Below, piece by piece: positions 60,279 to 64,000 of a stretch of DNA of 64,000 bases (positions within the stretch are counted from its first letter, which is position 1; the number at the start of each line of letters is the position of its first letter). The notes below the pieces were generated by a model, which made no database searches, was not told where the DNA came from, and was given only the letters and a program-made list of their open reading frames with translations. The translations under genes were made by a program, and so were the position numbers. Source of the DNA: Flavobacterium zhairuonense (lineage in GTDB: Bacteria > Bacteroidota > Bacteroidia > Flavobacteriales > Flavobacteriaceae); assembly GCF_004352915.1 (NCBI RefSeq), contig NZ_SJSY01000072.1, forward strand, positions 1-64,000, in the 5' to 3' direction.

Positions 60279-60938
60279 TTATATGTTGAGATATTTGTCT
60301 AAGTAATCTGAGCGCTCTTTTAAGCTGTTGATGTAAGCGTCTTCCTGGTGTTCAGAAATAATTTCATAATTATATCGTCTGAAAGTTTGGATAATCTCGT
60401 TCAATGGACCAGTTCCAATTTTTACTGTAATCTGAACATTTTCAAGATCAGCTTCAGAAATAAAACAGCCAAGGACTTTGCCATTATTGCTTTCGACAAT
60501 TTGAGCAATTTGTCCCATAGAATAATCCAAAAGCCCTTTTTGGACAATTATGATTCCTCCTTGTTCTTTTAGAAAAGGAGTTTCCTGAAAGAATTTCATG
60601 ATGTCTTCCATTTCATAATAGCCAATATAGCTATTGTTTTCGTCTAATACAGGAACCGTATTGGTGTGATTTTTGGCAAAAACCTCAAGAACGTCAAGCC
60701 AAATCATAGATTTTCGGGCAAAAAAACGTTCTAAAGTGTATTTGTAGTCAATTGCTTTTTTATCGGTGTCAAAAGTTTCAATATCATCAGCCGCAATGCT
60801 GCCGATGAAAATCCCATCTTCTAGAATTGGGAAATGAGAAAAATTTACATCGATAAAAAAATCCTGAATCGAGGCTATCGTTTCCTGACTATCAATCGCT
60901 CTGAAATCATTGGTGATATAGTTTGTAATTTCTGTCAT
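60279..60938 (-). CDS. CBS domain protein with ACT-like C-terminus
   Basis: The 219-residue soluble protein has two CBS motifs (residues ~10-60, FSHFPILEDGIFIGSIAADD; ~75-125, NTVPVLDENNSYIGYYEMED). A C-terminal ACT-like domain (~135-205) begins GGIIIVQKGLLDYSMGQIAQ and includes ENVQITVKIGTGPLNEIIQT. CBS plus ACT suggests sensing of an adenosyl ligand and a small molecule. It is divergent from pdxJ and upstream of nadK; a regulatory role for nucleotide state is plausible but unproven. Confidence 0.88.
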   Translation of the reverse strand: MTEITNYITNDFRAIDSQETIASIQDFFIDVNFSHFPILEDGIFIGSIAADDIETFDTDKKAIDYKYTLERFFARKSMIWLDVLEVFAKNHTNTVPVLDENNSYIGYYEMEDIMKFFQETPFLKEQGGIIIVQKGLLDYSMGQIAQIVESNNGKVLGCFISEADLENVQITVKIGTGPLNEIIQTFRRYNYEIISEHQEDAYINSLKERSDYLDKYLNI

Positions 60939-61006
60939 AAATCAATTGAAGATATTTCCTTTGCAAAATAATCAAAAAATACCAAAAACTACGACGTTTT
61001 ACTTTG

Positions 61007-61014
61007 TATTTTTG
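61007..61014 (+). promoter_or_regulatory. Candidate -7 box of pdxJ
   Basis: TATTTTTG (TAnnTTTG) lies 42 bases before the pdxJ ATG in the 118-base divergent gap. Confidence 0.45.
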
Positions 61015-61056
61015 TCTTTACAAATATAGTGTTACTAGAATTAATTATCTATTTAT

Positions 61057-61770
61057 ATGACAAAGTTAAGTGTTAATATCAATAAAATTGCAACTTTAAG
61101 AAATGCACGTGGCGGGAATGTTCCTGATTTATTAAAAGTAGCTGTCGATATTCAGAAATTTGGAGCTCAAGGAATTACGATTCATCCACGTCCCGACGAG
61201 CGCCACATACGCTATCAGGACGCTCGCGATTTAAAAGCAATTGTTACGACAGAATATAATATTGAAGGAAATCCGCAACATAATTTTATTGATTTGGTTT
61301 TAGAATGCAAGCCTGATCAAGTAACGCTGGTTCCTGATGCAATTGGAGCAATTACATCTTCTGCAGGTTGGGATACTATCAAAAATCAAGAATATTTGAC
61401 TGAAGTTATTCAGGAATTTCAGAGAAACGGAATCAGAACGTCAATTTTTGTTGATCCTGTTTTGGAAATTATTGAAGGAGCAAAAAAAACAGGAACGGAC
61501 AGGATTGAATTATATACAGAAGCTTTTGCGCATCAATACGAATTAGGAAATAAAAACGGAATTGAGCCGTACACGAAAGCGGCTGTATTAGCAAACGAAT
61601 TAGGTTTGGGAATCAATGCTGGACATGATTTGAGTTTAGATAACATTAAATTCTTCAAAGAGAATATTCCGGGCTTATTAGAGGTTTCTATTGGCCACGC
61701 TTTAATTTCGGAAGCGCTTTATCTTGGATTGGATAATACTGTAAATATGTATCTGAATAAATTGAAATAA
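61057..61770 (+). CDS. pdxJ: Pyridoxine 5'-phosphate synthase
   Basis: The 237-residue TIM barrel has the PdxJ start [40 protein letters not shown] with its His/Arg set, the catalytic Glu region LVPDAIGAI preceded by KPDQVTL, and the end [15 protein letters not shown] and [15 protein letters not shown]. It joins 1-deoxyxylulose 5-phosphate and 3-amino-2-oxopropyl phosphate to make pyridoxine phosphate. The alpha/beta hydrolase gene follows 23 bases later. Confidence 0.97.
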   Translation: MTKLSVNINKIATLRNARGGNVPDLLKVAVDIQKFGAQGITIHPRPDERHIRYQDARDLKAIVTTEYNIEGNPQHNFIDLVLECKPDQVTLVPDAIGAITSSAGWDTIKNQEYLTEVIQEFQRNGIRTSIFVDPVLEIIEGAKKTGTDRIELYTEAFAHQYELGNKNGIEPYTKAAVLANELGLGINAGHDLSLDNIKFFKENIPGLLEVSIGHALISEALYLGLDNTVNMYLNKLK

Positions 61771-61793
61771 ATCTTCAAAGTAAAAATAAAAAT

Positions 61794-62558
61794 ATGCTTT
61801 ATTCAAAAATAGAAGGCGAAGGAAAGCCATTCATTATCATGCACGGTTTTCTGGGGATGTCTGATAATTGGAAAACACTTGCCGGACAATATGTAGAAGC
61901 CGGTTTTCAGGTTCATATTTTAGATTTAAGAAACCACGGGCGCAGTTTTCATTCAGATGAGTGGAGTTATGAAGCAATGGTTCAAGACGTGTTTGAATAT
62001 TGTCAAGCAAATAATTTGACAAAAATTGATATTCTTGGGCACTCGATGGGAGGAAAAGTGGCAATGCTTTTTGCAACTACTCATTCTGAAATTGTCGATA
62101 AATTAATCGTGGCAGATATTGGTCCGAGATTTTACAAACAGCATCATCAAGATATTTTGGCTGGATTAAATGCAGTTGATTTTTCTGTTAAGCCAAGCCG
62201 AAATGACGTTGAAGCAATCGTTGCGCAATATGTGCCAGATTTTGGTACGCGCCAATTTTTGCTTAAAAACTTATATTGGAAAGAACCAGGACAATTGGCT
62301 TTTAGATTTAATCTAGAAGTTTTTAATAATAATCTGGATGCAATTGGAAAACCTTTAGCTGAAGGTTTGGTTTTTGATAAGCCAACATTGTTTATAAGAG
62401 GAGGAGATTCAGGCTATATTCAAGATGAAGATGTTGATGCGATAAAAGAGCATTTTCCGAATTTAAAACTGGAAACAATTCCAAATGCAGGACATTGGCT
62501 CCATGCTGAAAATCCGCAACTGTTTTTTGAGTTGACAGCAGGGTTTTTGAAAGAGTAG
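61794..62558 (+). CDS. Alpha/beta hydrolase (YbfF-like esterase)
   Basis: The 254-residue protein has the oxyanion-hole HGFLGMSDNWKTL, the LRNHGRS motif, nucleophile Ser84 in LGHSMGGKVAML, and His234 in NAGHWLHAENP. Length and motifs match the YbfF group of acyl esterases. No signal peptide, so it is cytoplasmic. The substrate is not evident. It is probably co-transcribed with pdxJ. Confidence 0.92.
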   Translation: MLYSKIEGEGKPFIIMHGFLGMSDNWKTLAGQYVEAGFQVHILDLRNHGRSFHSDEWSYEAMVQDVFEYCQANNLTKIDILGHSMGGKVAMLFATTHSEIVDKLIVADIGPRFYKQHHQDILAGLNAVDFSVKPSRNDVEAIVAQYVPDFGTRQFLLKNLYWKEPGQLAFRFNLEVFNNNLDAIGKPLAEGLVFDKPTLFIRGGDSGYIQDEDVDAIKEHFPNLKLETIPNAGHWLHAENPQLFFELTAGFLKE

Positions 62559-62613
62559 TTTTCTTTTGATGAAAATTTTATTACTTTTAAATGAATTTTA
62601 AACCTGAAAAACT

Positions 62614-62958
62614 ATGAAATTATTACTTAGACTTCTTGTTACTGCAGCTTTGGTTTTGTTATTATCGAACCTTTTGACGGGTGTTGTAGTCACTAGTTTT
62701 GGAACCGCTGTAATTGTTGCAGTAGTTTTGGGCTTGTTGAATATTTTTATAAAACCTATTTTGGTGATTTTGACTTTGCCGGTAACAGTGGTGACACTTG
62801 GTTTGTTTTTATTGGTCATAAATGCAGTAATGATTTTATTATGTACTAAAATTGTTGGCGGTTTCGCAGTCGATTCATTCTGGACCGCATTAATTTTTAG
62901 TGTTATTTTGTCTGTTCTGCAATCGATCACTTATAAAATACTGGGAGACGATAAATAA
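62614..62958 (+). CDS. Phage holin family (DUF360/YvlD-like) membrane protein
   Basis: The 114-residue protein has four hydrophobic segments. Family features are FGTAVIVAVVLGLLNIFIKP, ILTLPVTVVTLGLFLLVINA and a closing FWTALIFSVILSVLQSITYK. Despite the database name the family has no proven link to phage lysis, and there are no phage genes nearby. It precedes the palindrome and promoter of tig. Confidence 0.88.
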   Translation: MKLLLRLLVTAALVLLLSNLLTGVVVTSFGTAVIVAVVLGLLNIFIKPILVILTLPVTVVTLGLFLLVINAVMILLCTKIVGGFAVDSFWTALIFSVILSVLQSITYKILGDDK

Positions 62959-63006
62959 AACAAATTGAGCAGATTAAAACTGCTTCAAATACAATAGATT
63001 AAAAAC

Positions 63007-63045
63007 TTGGTTGGGTTGCAAAAATTTTATAATTTTGCAACCCAA
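63007..63045 (+). promoter_or_regulatory. tig promoter embedded in a near-perfect inverted repeat
   Basis: TTG (63007-63009), 20 bases, then TAATTTTG (63030-63037) fit the -33/-7 consensus. The -7 box is inside an inverted repeat whose arms are TTGGGTTGCAAAAATT (63011-63026) and AATTTTGCAACCCAA (63031-63045), and which is followed by TTTTATT, so it could also terminate the upstream transcript. Confidence 0.65.
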
Positions 63046-63071
63046 TTTTATTACGTAAATTAAAGAAGAAG

Positions 63072-64000
63072 ATGGATATTAAAAGAGTAGCAATAGACGC
63101 TGTAAACGAGACGATTGTTATGAACGTTGTTCATATGGATTATAAAGGTCAAGTAGCAAAAAGAATTAACGAAAAAATGCCTTTAGCGCAAGTAAAAGGA
63201 TTTAGAAAAGGTGCAGTGCCTAAAGATCTTGTTGAAAAGCAATATGGAAAAGCAATTAAACAAGAAGAGATTAAAAAAGTAGTTGATTTGGCTTTAGAGC
63301 GTTATATTCAATCTGAAAGATTAAATCTTTTAGGAACTCCTCTTGCTAAAGTAAACGAAAACTTTAACTGGGATGCTGAAGAATTGACTTTTGAATACGA
63401 AATTGGTTTAGTGCCAAACTTCGAAATTGATTTAGAAGCTAAAAATAATATCGTAAAATATATCGTTACTGCTGACGACAAATTAATCGACGGACAAGTA
63501 GAGCGTATCCAAAAACAATTTGGAAAAGCAATTCCACAAGAAGTATCTGATGCAAAATCTGACTTGACTGGAACTTTCTCAAGCGAAGCAAACGGAATCA
63601 ATAATACAACTACAATTGCTGTTGATGCATTCAGCAAAAAAGCTCAAAAACAATTCACAGGTAAAAAAGTTGGAGATGTTGTTACAGTAAGCACAAAAGG
63701 TTTATTTGAAGATGACCACCAATTAATGGATTACTTAAAAGTAGGTCACGAAGGTGTTCACGGTTTAGATGTTGAAGTAAATTTCACTATTGAAGCAATC
63801 AACGGTTCTGAGCCAGCTGAATTAAACCAAGAATTATTTGACAGGCTTTTTGGTGAAGGTAAAGTTGCTTCTTTAGAAGATTTAAAAGCTAAAATTAAAG
63901 AAGATGCTGAATCTCAATTCGCACAGCAAGCTGACCAAAAATTATTATTAGATGTTCAGGATTTCTTGATCGAGAACACTAAATTTGATTTGCCAGCTGA
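63072..64000 (+). CDS. tig: Trigger factor, N-terminal part, 3' truncated by the window
   Basis: The frame is open from ATG 63072 to the window end, giving ~309 residues of a ~440-residue protein. The ribosome-binding loop is VKGFRKGAVPKDLV (Gly43-Phe44-Arg45-Lys46). A diverged PPIase-like region (~150-245; KKVGDVVTVSTKGLF) and the start of the C-terminal helical arms (~250 on; AELNQELFDRLFGEGK) follow. Trigger factor shields nascent chains at the ribosome exit. Like other Bacteroidota versions its PPIase part is poorly conserved. Confidence 0.95.
   Translation, partial: MDIKRVAIDAVNETIVMNVVHMDYKGQVAKRINEKMPLAQVKGFRKGAVPKDLVEKQYGKAIKQEEIKKVVDLALERYIQSERLNLLGTPLAKVNENFNWDAEELTFEYEIGLVPNFEIDLEAKNNIVKYIVTADDKLIDGQVERIQKQFGKAIPQEVSDAKSDLTGTFSSEANGINNTTTIAVDAFSKKAQKQFTGKKVGDVVTVSTKGLFEDDHQLMDYLKVGHEGVHGLDVEVNFTIEAINGSEPAELNQELFDRLFGEGKVASLEDLKAKIKEDAESQFAQQADQKLLLDVQDFLIENTKFDLPA

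Noticed and set aside
62614..62958. Phage origin for the holin family gene
   Set aside because: No phage structural, lysis or integrase genes are near, and the family is common in non-phage chromosomal sites. The name is historical.
1..64000. CRISPR arrays, tRNA or rRNA genes, insertion sequences, integrases
   Set aside because: I looked for regularly spaced repeats, cloverleaf-like segments and transposase motifs in the intergenic regions and saw none. Gaps are short, and the longest (about 255 bases, after the OmpA gene) holds only a terminator and AT-rich sequence.

Overview
This window is chromosomal DNA from a gliding member of the Bacteroidota, almost certainly a Flavobacterium close to F. 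johnsoniae. The evidence is the low GC content, the near absence of Shine-Dalgarno sites, many upstream TAnnTTTG (-7) boxes, and the dense set of type IX secretion (T9SS) and gliding genes: sprA, remB, porG, PorP/SprF proteins and a gliding-motility C-terminal adhesin. No rRNA, tRNA, insertion sequence, CRISPR array or prophage was seen. Both ends cut genes: an adhesin at the left and trigger factor at the right.

Layout. 1-5.1 kb: the 3' end of a giant repetitive T9SS adhesin, followed by a PorP/SprF protein and an OmpA/PD40 protein, which is the usual adhesin-SprF-OmpA trio. 5.3-8.2 kb: a CBS-domain protein and NADP-malic enzyme. 8.2-19.9 kb: ruvA, sprA (the T9SS outer-membrane translocon), gcvH, vanZ, deoC and remB, all on the plus strand. 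20-25.2 kb: terminal oxidase assembly and subunit genes (heme O synthase, two subunit III-like proteins, subunit IV, a thioredoxin-like protein, Sco, DUF420). 25.2-34.2 kb: a DUF4403 lipoprotein, then a MacAB-TolC-like export operon with one ATPase, two permeases, two adaptors and one TolC. 34.2-36.2 kb: tsaB, an MscS channel and an amphipathic helical protein.

36.4-42.8 kb is the most distinctive accessory region. It is a VgrG island of the Bacteroidota type VI secretion system with a large HET-C-domain effector candidate, an ATGA-overlapping candidate immunity lipoprotein, and two unknown genes. 42.9-45.4 kb: an Nfu/NifU protein with a duplicated N-terminal domain, a stand-alone PorP/SprF protein and a gamma-carbonic anhydrase-like protein. 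45.5-49.7 kb (minus strand): a compact locus of a beta-barrel protein, a Kelch lipoprotein, a DUF4907 lipoprotein, a LytS-type kinase and a LytTR regulator. 49.9-52.5 kb: a DUF4270 lipoprotein with a FadL-like barrel.

52.5-59.1 kb (minus strand) is an envelope-biogenesis run: porG, uppS, bamA, two ompH/skp genes and murI. It joins a T9SS component to undecaprenyl-phosphate synthesis, outer-membrane protein assembly and peptidoglycan precursor supply. 59.3-64 kb holds nadK, a CBS/ACT-like protein, pdxJ, an alpha/beta hydrolase, a holin-family membrane protein and the start of tig.
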